This document shows, piece after piece, positions 45,166 through 54,005 of a DNA stretch of 64,000 nucleotides. Numbering within the stretch: position 1 is the stretch's first letter; each line of letters opens with the position of its first letter. The notes below the pieces were generated by a model. That model saw only the letters and a list, made by a program, of their open reading frames with translations. It ran no database searches and was not told the DNA's origin. Origin of the DNA: UBA5072 sp041737175 (lineage in GTDB: Bacteria > Bacteroidota > Bacteroidia > Bacteroidales > UBA10428); contig JBGSSF010000006.1 of assembly GCA_041737175.1 (NCBI GenBank), positions 66,031 to 130,030 on the forward strand, written 5' to 3'. A program made the translations under genes and the position numbers.

Positions 45166-45197
45166 ACGCCATTGATTTTCAATTGATGGCGTTTTTT
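45166..45197 (+). terminator. Intrinsic terminator after the 43725-45142 gene pair
   Basis: ACGCCAT (45166-45172) and ATGGCGT (45186-45192) form a 7-bp stem, with a 13-base loop that can pair partly, followed by a run of T residues (45192-45197). It lies 23 bp after the stop codon and just before the polysaccharide operon. Confidence 0.7.
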
Positions 45198-45237
45198 ATT
45201 TGTAATTTTTCTATTATTGCTGCATATTATTTTACCA

Positions 45238-46530
45238 ATGCCCAGGGTTCTAATTATAACCTATTATTGGCCTCCCAGCGGTGGTTCTGCAGTTTTGCGA
45301 TGGCTGAAATTCGCCAAGTACCTCCGTGACTTTGGCTGGGAACCGGTAGTATATACGCCAACCAATCCCGAACCCCAGGAGATCGACATTTCACTGCTCA
45401 AAGATATTCCTGAAAACATGGAGTTGATCAAATCCCCGATCTGGGAACCTTACAATATCTATAAGTGGCTTTCTGGAAAAAAGAAAGAAGACAGGCTCGG
45501 AGTAGCCCTGATGTCGGATAAAAAGCAAGGCTTCGTCAGTAGATTATCGCTTTGGATCAGAAGCAATTTATTCATTCCTGATCCGCGGCGTTTCTGGGTA
45601 AGGCCTTCCGTTAGGCTATTAAGCAAATACCTTAACGACCGTCCGGTGGATGTGATTGTAACTACAGGTCCGCCCCACAGCATGCATCTTGTTGGCCTTG
45701 AACTAAAAAAAAGGTTGGGAATAAAATGGGTGGCTGATTTCAGGGATCCCTGGACCAATATTGATTTTTACAGGGATCTGGCCTTGACCCGGTGGGCTGA
45801 TCGCTGCCATAAAAAGCTTGAACGAAAAGTGCTTCATGAGGCTGACCAGATCATTACAGTCAGTCCGGGCATGAGCCGGGAATTCGCAGCCATGGGGATC
45901 CGCAGGATCGCTACCATCACCAACGGCTTTGACGTTGTTCCGGCCTCATTGACAAAGCCTCTGCCGGAGAAATTCACCCTGCTGCATCTCGGCTCCATTC
46001 CCAAATCACGGAATCCCGAAAACCTGTGGCGGGTATTGGCAGATCTGGTGCGGCAAAATTCCGGTTTTGCAGAAAAACTGCAGATTAAACTGATCGGGAA
46101 AATGGACAGGCTAGTGCTGGCATCGATCGGAAGTTTTGAATTGCTGGATTTTGTTTTATCTGAGGATTTCATACCCCATGAAAAAACCTTTCACGAGCTC
46201 ACTGAAGCGGCTGTGCTTCTTTTATTTATTAATAATACACCCAATGCAGGAGGTATACTGACGAATAAATTCTTTGAGTACCTGTCTGCACGCCGCCCAA
46301 TTCTGGCCATTGGTCCGGTGGACGGAGATGCATCCATGATCCTGGGAGAAACAGGGGCAGGGAAAATATTCGAATACAAAGACCCCACAGGATTGAAAAA
46401 TCATATATTAGACCTGTTTGGATTATATTCGCAAAATAAATTGATCACTGACAGCAGCGATATTGAAAGGTTTTCCCGTAAAAGCCTTGCGGGAGAACTT
46501 GGCGAACTTTTAACAAAACTCATCTCTTGA
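45238..46530 (+). CDS. GT4-like (GT-B fold) glycosyltransferase
   Basis: The product of about 430 residues has a GT-B fold. The N-terminal half starts MPRVLIITYYWPPSGGSAVLR, a family signature, and contains FRDPWTN and ADQIITVSPGMS. The C-terminal half has LHLGSIPKSRNPENL and the donor-binding region FFEYLSARRPILAIGP. The ATG at 45238 places the first beta strand at the start, whereas the upstream TTG at 45217 adds a non-homologous leader. It is the first gene of a nine-gene polysaccharide operon. The sugar donor cannot be predicted. Confidence 0.85.
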   Translation: MPRVLIITYYWPPSGGSAVLRWLKFAKYLRDFGWEPVVYTPTNPEPQEIDISLLKDIPENMELIKSPIWEPYNIYKWLSGKKKEDRLGVALMSDKKQGFVSRLSLWIRSNLFIPDPRRFWVRPSVRLLSKYLNDRPVDVIVTTGPPHSMHLVGLELKKRLGIKWVADFRDPWTNIDFYRDLALTRWADRCHKKLERKVLHEADQIITVSPGMSREFAAMGIRRIATITNGFDVVPASLTKPLPEKFTLLHLGSIPKSRNPENLWRVLADLVRQNSGFAEKLQIKLIGKMDRLVLASIGSFELLDFVLSEDFIPHEKTFHELTEAAVLLLFINNTPNAGGILTNKFFEYLSARRPILAIGPVDGDASMILGETGAGKIFEYKDPTGLKNHILDLFGLYSQNKLITDSSDIERFSRKSLAGELGELLTKLIS

Positions 46531-47612
46531 AAAAGATCCTGACCGTAATAGGTGCCCGGCCGCAATTCATAAAAGCAGCCGCCGTCAGTAGGGCAATCCG
46601 CAAATCCGGTGGTTTGCACGAAGTCATTGTGCACACCGGTCAGCACTTTGACAACAATATGTCCTCCGTTTTCTTCCAGGAGATGGATATCCCGGAACCA
46701 GATTATCACCTGGAGATTAACAGCCTTTCACATGGCGCCATGACAGGCAGGATGATCGAAAGGACCGAGGAAGTGCTGTTGACTGAAAAACCTGAACTGG
46801 TTTTGGTTTACGGGGATACCAATTCCACGCTCGCCGGCGCCCTGGCTGCCAAAAAACTTCACGTTCAGGTCGCGCATGTGGAAGCAGGATTGAGATCTTT
46901 CAACATGGAAATGCCTGAGGAAATCAACAGGATACTTACTGACCGCATTTCAGATATCCTGTTCTGCCCCACGGAGAATGCCGTAAACAACCTTCACCGG
47001 GAGGGATATAAAAGTTTTCCCTGCAGGATCATCCAGGTTGGGGACGTGATGTATGATGCCGCTCTGTTTTACGGGGCCATGTCGTCACAACGTTCCGGTA
47101 TCCTGAACAGTTTATCTCTTGGCAAAAACAATTATGTTCTTTGCACGATACACCGGCAGGAAAATACGGATAACCTCGAAAATCTGAAATCCATTGTTTC
47201 AGCCTTGAACGAGATCAGCAGCGAAACACCTGTGGTGCTTCCCCTGCATCCCAGGACAAATAAAATCCTTAAACAGAACAATATCAGACTGGCATTTCAA
47301 TCGATCGATCCGGTCGGATATTTCGATATTGTTGAACTGCTCAAGAACTGTAGCCTGGTTATCACGGATAGCGGAGGTATGCAAAAAGAGGCTTATTTTT
47401 TCCGGAAATATTGCATAACCCTTCGGGAAGAAACAGAATGGATTGAACTGGTAAATCATCATTTCAATGTTCTTGCGGGTTCAGATCCTGTTTTAATTAA
47501 AAAAGGATACCAATCATACAGCGGAAAACTGATTTCTGATCTGATACCATTGTATGGCCAGGGTGATGCGGGTGACAGAATTGTCGACATACTTTTAAAA
47601 AGCCTTTCGTGA
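46527..47612 (+). CDS. wecB: UDP-N-acetylglucosamine 2-epimerase (non-hydrolysing)
   Basis: This enzyme converts UDP-GlcNAc to UDP-ManNAc, a precursor of many surface polysaccharides. The 361-residue protein has GARPQFIKAAAVSRAI, VHTGQHFDNNMS, GDTNSTLAGALAAKK, VEAGLRSFNMEMPEEINR and TDSGGMQKEAYF, all conserved in the non-hydrolysing family. It uses a TTG start overlapping the previous stop. UDP-ManNAc dehydrogenase is not encoded in the window, so ManNAc itself may be used or the next enzyme lies elsewhere. Confidence 0.93.
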   Translation: MKKILTVIGARPQFIKAAAVSRAIRKSGGLHEVIVHTGQHFDNNMSSVFFQEMDIPEPDYHLEINSLSHGAMTGRMIERTEEVLLTEKPELVLVYGDTNSTLAGALAAKKLHVQVAHVEAGLRSFNMEMPEEINRILTDRISDILFCPTENAVNNLHREGYKSFPCRIIQVGDVMYDAALFYGAMSSQRSGILNSLSLGKNNYVLCTIHRQENTDNLENLKSIVSALNEISSETPVVLPLHPRTNKILKQNNIRLAFQSIDPVGYFDIVELLKNCSLVITDSGGMQKEAYFFRKYCITLREETEWIELVNHHFNVLAGSDPVLIKKGYQSYSGKLISDLIPLYGQGDAGDRIVDILLKSLS

Positions 47613-48784
47613 AGATTTTAATGGTGCTCGATCGTGAGTTCCCTCCCGATATCCGGGTGGAAAATGAAATATCTGCTTTGTCACAGGCGGGACATGACGT
47701 TCATATTGCCTGCTATACCCGGAAAAACAAGCCGGAATATGAAAAAACACCCCGGGTAACCATACACAGGAAACCCATCACTCCGTTGATTTACAAATCA
47801 AGTGTGGCAAGCCTCACACTGCCCGGCTATTTCTTGTTCTGGAAACGATTTCTCAGAAAAATACTGGGCAATGAGCCGTTTGATGTCCTGCATATCCATG
47901 ATCTGCCCCTGGTTGGCGTTGGAAGGATATTAAAAAAAGACTTTCCCCTGAAATTGATTGCCGACCTCCATGAAAACTGGCCTGCTTTTTTGGAGATTTC
48001 CAAACACACCAATACTCCAGCAGGAAAATTACTTTCTCCGATCTTTTTATGGCGCAGGTATGAGAAACGGATTCTGCGACATGCAGATGCAATTATTGTT
48101 GTGGTTGAAGAAGCAAAGGCCCGGCTTATCGGTCTGGGGATCCCTTCATCAGGTATCTTTGTTGTTTCCAATACCCTTAACCTCAGTGATGTTCAGGTGA
48201 CCGATCGTCCATACACCGGTGGCGCCATGCTTTATTATGCAGGCGGAATTAACTTTCACCGGGGTTTGCAAAACGTCATTCTCGCCATGCACCGCTCCAG
48301 GAATAAACAAATCAGGTTCCGGATACTCGGTGAGGGCAGCTATAAGACTGATTTGGAAAAGCTGACAGAAAGTCTTTCTTTAAATAATAGCGTAATATTT
48401 GAGGGTTACCAGCCTTTCCGGCAGGTTATGGATATGCTTTCCGAATCAGATTTTGCCATAATTCCACACATTAAGACAGAACACACTGACTCTACCATAC
48501 CGCATAAGCTCTTTCAGTACATGTATGCACAAAAACCAGTAATTGCAAGCGATTGCCTTCCGCTTAAAAGAATATTGGAAGAGACAGGTTCAGGTTTTGT
48601 CTATCCTTCCAATGATATCGAACGCCTGGGGGCATTGCTTGACCGGTTAGGAACAACAGAATATAATGACATGGGCACCCGTGGCAGAAAGGCGGTGATC
48701 GAAAAATACAACTGGGAAAACGACAGCAGGGTGCTGGCTGCCATTTACAGGGATTATTTACCGCGACAGGTTGTTAATCATTAA
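47609..48784 (+). CDS. GT4-like glycosyltransferase
   Basis: The 391-residue protein has the GT-B architecture: MVLDREFPPDIRVENEISAL at the start, DVLHIHDLPLVGVG in the first domain, and a C-terminal domain with YYAGGINFHRGLQNVI, RILGEGSYK, FEGYQPFRQVM and HKLFQYMYAQKPVIASDC, in which the donor-binding glutamate position seems to be occupied differently from the usual E-x7-E. It starts with GTG overlapping the wecB stop by 4 bp. Acceptor and donor are unknown. Confidence 0.85.
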   Translation: MKILMVLDREFPPDIRVENEISALSQAGHDVHIACYTRKNKPEYEKTPRVTIHRKPITPLIYKSSVASLTLPGYFLFWKRFLRKILGNEPFDVLHIHDLPLVGVGRILKKDFPLKLIADLHENWPAFLEISKHTNTPAGKLLSPIFLWRRYEKRILRHADAIIVVVEEAKARLIGLGIPSSGIFVVSNTLNLSDVQVTDRPYTGGAMLYYAGGINFHRGLQNVILAMHRSRNKQIRFRILGEGSYKTDLEKLTESLSLNNSVIFEGYQPFRQVMDMLSESDFAIIPHIKTEHTDSTIPHKLFQYMYAQKPVIASDCLPLKRILEETGSGFVYPSNDIERLGALLDRLGTTEYNDMGTRGRKAVIEKYNWENDSRVLAAIYRDYLPRQVVNH

Positions 48785-48794
48785 GATTTAAACT

Positions 48795-50924
48795 ATGCTC
48801 CAGGCATTAATACACAAAGGTTCGGTCAGGGCAGAAGAGGTTCCTGCACCGGTGGTTGGTAAAGGCAGGATTCTAATCAGGGTTGTAAACAGCTGTATAT
48901 CGGCAGGAACTGAAATGGCAGGCGTATCCACCACCGGAAAGTCACTGGTCAGAACCATGCTTGAACAGCCCGAAAAGATCAAAAAGATTCTGAATTTACT
49001 TAAATCCGAAGGCCTTTCAAAACTTCTTAACCAGTACAAATTCATCCAGGAATCAGGACAACCCACAGGATATTCCGTGAGCGGAATGATCGTCGGAATC
49101 GGAGAGGATGTTACAGGTTTTAAACAGGGTGAGCGTGTGGCTGCTGCAGGAGGCGGTTTTGCTTACCATGCCGAATTTGTGGAGGTACCTAAAAACCTCG
49201 TTGTGCCTGTTCCCGCAGGTGTTGATTACCGTGAGGCATCCACTGTTGCCATCGGAGCCATCGCGCTGCATGGCGTGAGACGAACCGCCCTGGAAATCGG
49301 AGAATTCTGTGTCGTAATCGGGGCAGGCATCCTGGGTCTCATAGCTGTTCAGATACTAAACAAAGCTGGTATACGGGTCATTGCAGTTGATATAGACCAT
49401 GAACGTCTCAGTATTGCGGCTGAAACAGGAGCCGAACATACTATTGATTCCTCTGCCGAAGATCCTGTTAAGGCCGTCGAAAATATTACAGGCGGCCATG
49501 GCGCCGATGCTGTGCTTTATGCCGCAGCAACCTCCGACAGCAAACCTTTATCCCAGGCTTTCCAAATGTGCCGGCGGAAGGGGAAGGTGGTGCTCATGGG
49601 AGTATCCGGCATGGAACTTAACCGGAAAGACCTGTATCCAGGAGAGCTGGATCTGCTGATTTCCACTTCTTACGGTCCGGGCCGATATGACAAGGATTAT
49701 GAAGAAGATGGAAAGGATTATCCTTACGGATACATAAGGTGGACCGAAGGACGGAATTTCACGGAGTATCTGCGGCTGCTGGAATCAGGGAAGATACGAA
49801 TTGAACAGCTTGTTCGCAAAGTATATCCGATTGAAGAGGCGGAACTGGCATTTGATTCACTTAAAGACTCGCACAATAAGCCTTTGATAGTACTGCTGGA
49901 TTATGGTAAGCCGGATATTGCTGCCTCGCTTCCGATCAGCAGAAAACTGGATCTGAACCGAAATGCGCACATCAAGGAGGGACTTATCCGGGTAGGAATA
50001 ATCGGTATTGGCAATTTTTCCCAGTCGGTTCACCTCCCAAACCTGGAAAAGCTCAGCAGTAAATATTTGATATACGCGCTGGCCAGTCAGTCGGGAGTAA
50101 AGGTTAAAAATGCAGGAGTCTTCTATAATGCGCAATATGTAACCACGCAATACGATGAAATCATCAGCGACAGCAACATCGATCTGGTTATGATATGCAC
50201 ACGGCATGGCAATCACGCTTCACTGGCATTGAAAGCCCTGCAGGCGGGGAAGCATGTGTTTGTCGAGAAACCTCTGGCCACTAAAGATAAGGACCTGATA
50301 GCACTTGAAGAGTACTTTGAAACAAAATCCGGTGATACTCCACTGTTAATGGTTGGTTTTAACCGAAGATTCAGCCCTTATATCCGTGAAATTAAAAAGC
50401 ATACCGATAAGCGTGTGGGTCCCCTAATAATCCATTATCGCATGAATGCCGGATTCCAGCCTGCGGATCACTGGACTCACAAGGATGGCGGAAGGATCAT
50501 TGGTGAGGCCTGCCATATTATTGACCTGATGAATGCTTTGGTCAACAGCAAAGTAGGCACCGTTCATTCAGAAAGCAGTTTTACCGGTAAAAGCAAATTC
50601 ACACCTGATGATAATAAATCAATTCTAATTAAATACGAAGACGGTTCAATGGCCACGATCGAATACATTTCCATGGGCAGCAAGGAACTCTCTAAGGAAT
50701 ACATGGAGGTTCATTTTGATGAGAAATCAATCATACTCGATGATTACAAACAATTATCTTCACATGGATTCAAAATCCGTCCGATACGCTCAAAAGCAGG
50801 ATTAAAAGGACATCTGGAAGAACTTGAAGTATTGTATGATTGTTTGAAAGGGAATAAACCGGGATGGCCCGTTGATTTGGCTGCCCTGTCAGAAACAACC
50901 CGGATCACTTTCAATATAGCTTAA
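48795..50924 (+). CDS. Bi-domain oxidoreductase (alcohol dehydrogenase-like plus Gfo/Idh/MocA)
   Basis: The 709-residue protein fuses two NAD(P)-binding enzymes. Residues about 1-360 are a medium-chain dehydrogenase with VVIGAGILGLIAVQIL at its Rossmann fold; Zn ligands are not obvious. Residues about 395-709 are a Gfo/Idh/MocA oxidoreductase with VGIIGIGNFSQSVHLPNL and EKPLATKDKDL. The pair occurs in bacterial polysaccharide clusters under the name bi-domain-containing oxidoreductase and is thought to act on a nucleotide sugar or an acyl intermediate. Its position between glycosyltransferases supports a role in sugar modification. Substrate unknown. Confidence 0.85.
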   Translation: MLQALIHKGSVRAEEVPAPVVGKGRILIRVVNSCISAGTEMAGVSTTGKSLVRTMLEQPEKIKKILNLLKSEGLSKLLNQYKFIQESGQPTGYSVSGMIVGIGEDVTGFKQGERVAAAGGGFAYHAEFVEVPKNLVVPVPAGVDYREASTVAIGAIALHGVRRTALEIGEFCVVIGAGILGLIAVQILNKAGIRVIAVDIDHERLSIAAETGAEHTIDSSAEDPVKAVENITGGHGADAVLYAAATSDSKPLSQAFQMCRRKGKVVLMGVSGMELNRKDLYPGELDLLISTSYGPGRYDKDYEEDGKDYPYGYIRWTEGRNFTEYLRLLESGKIRIEQLVRKVYPIEEAELAFDSLKDSHNKPLIVLLDYGKPDIAASLPISRKLDLNRNAHIKEGLIRVGIIGIGNFSQSVHLPNLEKLSSKYLIYALASQSGVKVKNAGVFYNAQYVTTQYDEIISDSNIDLVMICTRHGNHASLALKALQAGKHVFVEKPLATKDKDLIALEEYFETKSGDTPLLMVGFNRRFSPYIREIKKHTDKRVGPLIIHYRMNAGFQPADHWTHKDGGRIIGEACHIIDLMNALVNSKVGTVHSESSFTGKSKFTPDDNKSILIKYEDGSMATIEYISMGSKELSKEYMEVHFDEKSIILDDYKQLSSHGFKIRPIRSKAGLKGHLEELEVLYDCLKGNKPGWPVDLAALSETTRITFNIA

Positions 50925-50941
50925 TAATAGCGTTGCGATCC

Positions 50942-51823
50942 ATGTTTAAAACAGCATTTGTTATACTGCATTATGAGACACTCTCTGACACTTTTAAATG
51001 TGTGGACTCCATTCTTTCTGTAAATAAATACCCTGAATGGCAAATTGTTGTTGTGGATAACGGATCTGTTAACCAATCAGGTCATACCCTCAAGGAAACT
51101 TACAAAGACAATACAAGAATACATATATTGCTCAATGGGGAAAACCTTGGATTTGCCCGGGGGAACAATGTGGGTTATCAATTTGCCAAAGAAAAACTAC
51201 ATACAGATTTTATTATTGTCATAAATAATGATACCATCCTGCATCAACCTGATTTTATAGAGACCCTGCTGAACAGGTACAACCGGAAAAGATTTGATAT
51301 CCTGGGGCCGGATATATTATCACTCAAAGACGGTTCACATCAGAATCCGCGGAAAGAAGTACTTGACAGTGTGCCGGTGGTTAAAAAGTACATTCGTTAT
51401 TTTCGTGTGACTCTGCTTTTGAATTACCTGTTTATTGACAATTTCATCATCGGTATAAAGAAGTTTTTCATCCCGTCTTCCACGCTGCCAAGTGCCACCC
51501 AGGGGAAAATCAATCCGGATAACCTTGAAATGGAACAAGTGAAATTGCATGGCAGTGCCCTTGTATTTTCCCCGGATTATCTTAAAAAATATAATGTTGC
51601 TTTCTACCCTGAAACATTTCTATATTGTGAAGAATCAATTCTGTTTTTCTTTGTAAGAAAAGATAACCTTGCCACGGTATATTATCCCGCTGTCAGCATC
51701 CTTCATAAGGAGGATGCCACCAGTGATTATCTTTACAAAAAGGCACGTCTGAAAAGGAGGTTTTATTTAAAAAACAATTTAAAATCGGCTCGTGTTCTCC
51801 TGAAATTATTAAAGAACTCATAA
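50942..51823 (+). CDS. GT2-like glycosyltransferase
   Basis: The product of about 293 residues is a family 2-type glycosyltransferase (GT-A fold). The N-terminal domain has VILHYETLSDTFKCVDSILS, VVVDNGSVNQSG, and a metal-binding VINNDTIL in place of DxD. The C-terminal part has KLHGSALVFSPDY and an ILHKEDATSDYLYKKA stretch. ATG at 50942 is preferred over the TTG at 50933. It follows the bi-domain enzyme by 17 bp and precedes a methyltransferase by one base. Confidence 0.87.
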   Translation: MFKTAFVILHYETLSDTFKCVDSILSVNKYPEWQIVVVDNGSVNQSGHTLKETYKDNTRIHILLNGENLGFARGNNVGYQFAKEKLHTDFIIVINNDTILHQPDFIETLLNRYNRKRFDILGPDILSLKDGSHQNPRKEVLDSVPVVKKYIRYFRVTLLLNYLFIDNFIIGIKKFFIPSSTLPSATQGKINPDNLEMEQVKLHGSALVFSPDYLKKYNVAFYPETFLYCEESILFFFVRKDNLATVYYPAVSILHKEDATSDYLYKKARLKRRFYLKNNLKSARVLLKLLKNS

Positions 51824-51824
51824 A

Positions 51825-52784
51825 ATGACTTGCAGAATTTGCGGTAATGAAAAGAACAACCCGACTTACACAGGTAGGGAAATGTATTTCGGTTTCCGTG
51901 ATACATTTGAATATTTCCAGTGCGCTGTATGCGGTTGTCTGCAGATTGCGGAATTTCCCGAAAACCTGTCAAAATACTATCCCAGGGAATATGGCGCCTA
52001 CAAGTTGCATGAAAAGATTCATGAGAATAAATTCATCCGGCTTCTGAAAAGGAAGAAACTGGAGAATAGTCTTGGTATTAATAATAATCCTCTCGGCTTA
52101 CTGCTGAATTTAGTCATTGATAAAGGATTTGTCAGGTATCTTAAACCCACCCATATTACAATTGACTCAAGCATACTGGATGTGGGTACGGGCCATGGCT
52201 CACGACTCATAGGGCTGAAAAAGAAAGGTTTCAAAAACCTTACAGGTATTGAGCCCTTTATCGATGAAGATATTGAATACGATATCGGTGTCAGGGTATA
52301 TAAAAAGAAACTTTCTGAAGCAGAAGGCCTGTATGATATGGTAATGCTGAATCACTCTTTCGAGCATATGCCTGATCCGCTGGGGGCAATGAAGGATATA
52401 TACCGGTTATTGAAAAACGGGCGCACAGCTTTAATCAGAATTCCTGTGGCGGATTCATATGCTTGGGAAAAATACAGAACCAACTGGATGGCTATGGACC
52501 CTCCCAGGCATTTCTTTTTGCATACCAACAAAAGCATGAAAATCCTCGCGGAAAAATCAGGCTTTGTTATTACTGATGTAATTTATGATTCGAAGGATTT
52601 TCAGTATGCTGCCAGTGAACAATTGTTAAGGGATATTCCCTTGCAGGCTCCTAACTCTTATTATCTCCACCGGAAGTTATCTGTCTTTAAGAGATCCGAA
52701 CTGAAAAAATTTGCCAAAATGGCAAAAGAGCTCAACCAGACCAAGCGGGGTGATACGGCTTGTTTTTACCTTTATAAGAAATAA
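51825..52784 (+). CDS. SAM-dependent methyltransferase with N-terminal zinc-binding motif
   Basis: The 319-residue protein starts with a four-cysteine zinc-binding motif (Cys3, Cys6, Cys33, Cys36 in MTCRICG and FQCAVCG). The class I methyltransferase core follows, with motif I SILDVGTGHGSRLIGLKKKG, VMLNHSFEHMPDP and RTALIRIPVAD. This zinc-plus-methyltransferase layout is common in sugar C- or O-methyltransferases of polysaccharide clusters. Substrate not predictable. It begins directly after the GT2 gene and ends 11 bp before the next start. Confidence 0.87.
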   Translation: MTCRICGNEKNNPTYTGREMYFGFRDTFEYFQCAVCGCLQIAEFPENLSKYYPREYGAYKLHEKIHENKFIRLLKRKKLENSLGINNNPLGLLLNLVIDKGFVRYLKPTHITIDSSILDVGTGHGSRLIGLKKKGFKNLTGIEPFIDEDIEYDIGVRVYKKKLSEAEGLYDMVMLNHSFEHMPDPLGAMKDIYRLLKNGRTALIRIPVADSYAWEKYRTNWMAMDPPRHFFLHTNKSMKILAEKSGFVITDVIYDSKDFQYAASEQLLRDIPLQAPNSYYLHRKLSVFKRSELKKFAKMAKELNQTKRGDTACFYLYKK

Positions 52785-52795
52785 TTTTGGAAAGG

Positions 52796-54004
52796 ATGAA
52801 TGGTGAAGCATTATCAAGTTTGCATTCTCTCGATAATTGGATCAGTGAAAACGGATATGCCGGGTATGATCCCTATGATATTAAAGGAAATCCTTATATA
52901 CTGACCCTTACTGAAAAAGGCAACCATAGCTTCCCGTTCACCATGATACGGGAGATAGTTTTCGAACTTTTTTATAATTTCCCTGTGCTCTCAAGACGCA
53001 TCCTGAAGATAAAAACGGCCATGAATGCCAAGGCTATGGGCTTGTTCGCATCTTCCTATGCAGATCTGTATTCACTAAAAAAAGAAGAAGTTTATGCGCA
53101 AAATTCATCCTTTTGCCTGAACTGGTTAAAGGAAAACAAATCGGAGACTTCCCGTGGTGCGGGCTGGGGATACCCGTTCAACTGGCAATCCAAAGAATTC
53201 ATACCTGCCGGCACACCCAACGGCATTGTCACAACTACCGCTGCGGATGCCTTTTGGAAACATTATAGGATTTTTAATGATCAGGAAGCATTGGTGTATT
53301 GCACCAGGATCTGCGATTTTCTCAGCACCTTACCCGTTGACCCGGTTGCTCATGATCAGATCTGCTTTTCCTATACACCCCTTTTCATCAATCATGTCCA
53401 TAATCTGAATCTTTTTGTTGCCGAGTTTCTGATTAAAACGGGGATGGAAACCGCCAATAACTCCTGGATAGACCAGGGCAATAAGGCTGTCAATTATACC
53501 ATCTCGAACCAGATGAAAAATGGGGCATTTGATTATAACGGTCCTCCTGAAAAGCCCGGCAATCATATTGACAATTACCACACCGGCTTTGTATTGCGCA
53601 TGCTGTATTCCATCTGGAAGCTCACAGGCAGGGAGGATGTTTATATCGCTCTCAGCAAATGTTACAGTCATTATGTTAGTAACTTCTTTGAAGACAGGAC
53701 AATACCTAAACTAATGCCCGACAGAAAATACCGGATTGATATCCATTCCTGCGCTGAAAGCATCCATTGCCTTTCCGAATTGGCTGATGAATTCCCTGAA
53801 GGGATTCCGCTGGCTGAAAATATCCTGAATTGGACCATTCAGAATTTGCAGCATAAAACAGGTTACTTTTATTACGGCATTTTGAAAAGCCGTTTCACTG
53901 GAATACCATTCAAATCGAAAATACCTTATATTCGCTGGGGTCAGGCATGGATGCTCAGGGCCATGACCAGTTACCTGATGGCTGTCAAATCTTCAAAAGC
54001 ATGA
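52796..54004 (+). CDS. Probable helical-barrel protein in the polysaccharide operon
   Basis: The product of about 402 residues has no signal peptide. Its regularly spaced helix pairs with aromatic-rich turns (GTPNGIVTTTAADAFWKHY, HNLNLFVAEFLIKTG, NYHTGFVLRMLYSIWKLTG, DIHSCAESIHCLSELADE, YIRWGQAWMLRAMTSYL) suggest an (alpha/alpha)6 toroid as in GH88/GH105-like hydrolases or terpene-cyclase-like folds. I cannot name catalytic residues, so enzymatic activity is not claimed. In the operon it could trim or modify a lipid-linked oligosaccharide. I chose the ATG at 52796, preceded by GGAAAGG; a TTG at 52787 is possible. Confidence 0.6.
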   Translation: MNGEALSSLHSLDNWISENGYAGYDPYDIKGNPYILTLTEKGNHSFPFTMIREIVFELFYNFPVLSRRILKIKTAMNAKAMGLFASSYADLYSLKKEEVYAQNSSFCLNWLKENKSETSRGAGWGYPFNWQSKEFIPAGTPNGIVTTTAADAFWKHYRIFNDQEALVYCTRICDFLSTLPVDPVAHDQICFSYTPLFINHVHNLNLFVAEFLIKTGMETANNSWIDQGNKAVNYTISNQMKNGAFDYNGPPEKPGNHIDNYHTGFVLRMLYSIWKLTGREDVYIALSKCYSHYVSNFFEDRTIPKLMPDRKYRIDIHSCAESIHCLSELADEFPEGIPLAENILNWTIQNLQHKTGYFYYGILKSRFTGIPFKSKIPYIRWGQAWMLRAMTSYLMAVKSSKA

Positions 54005-54005
54005 T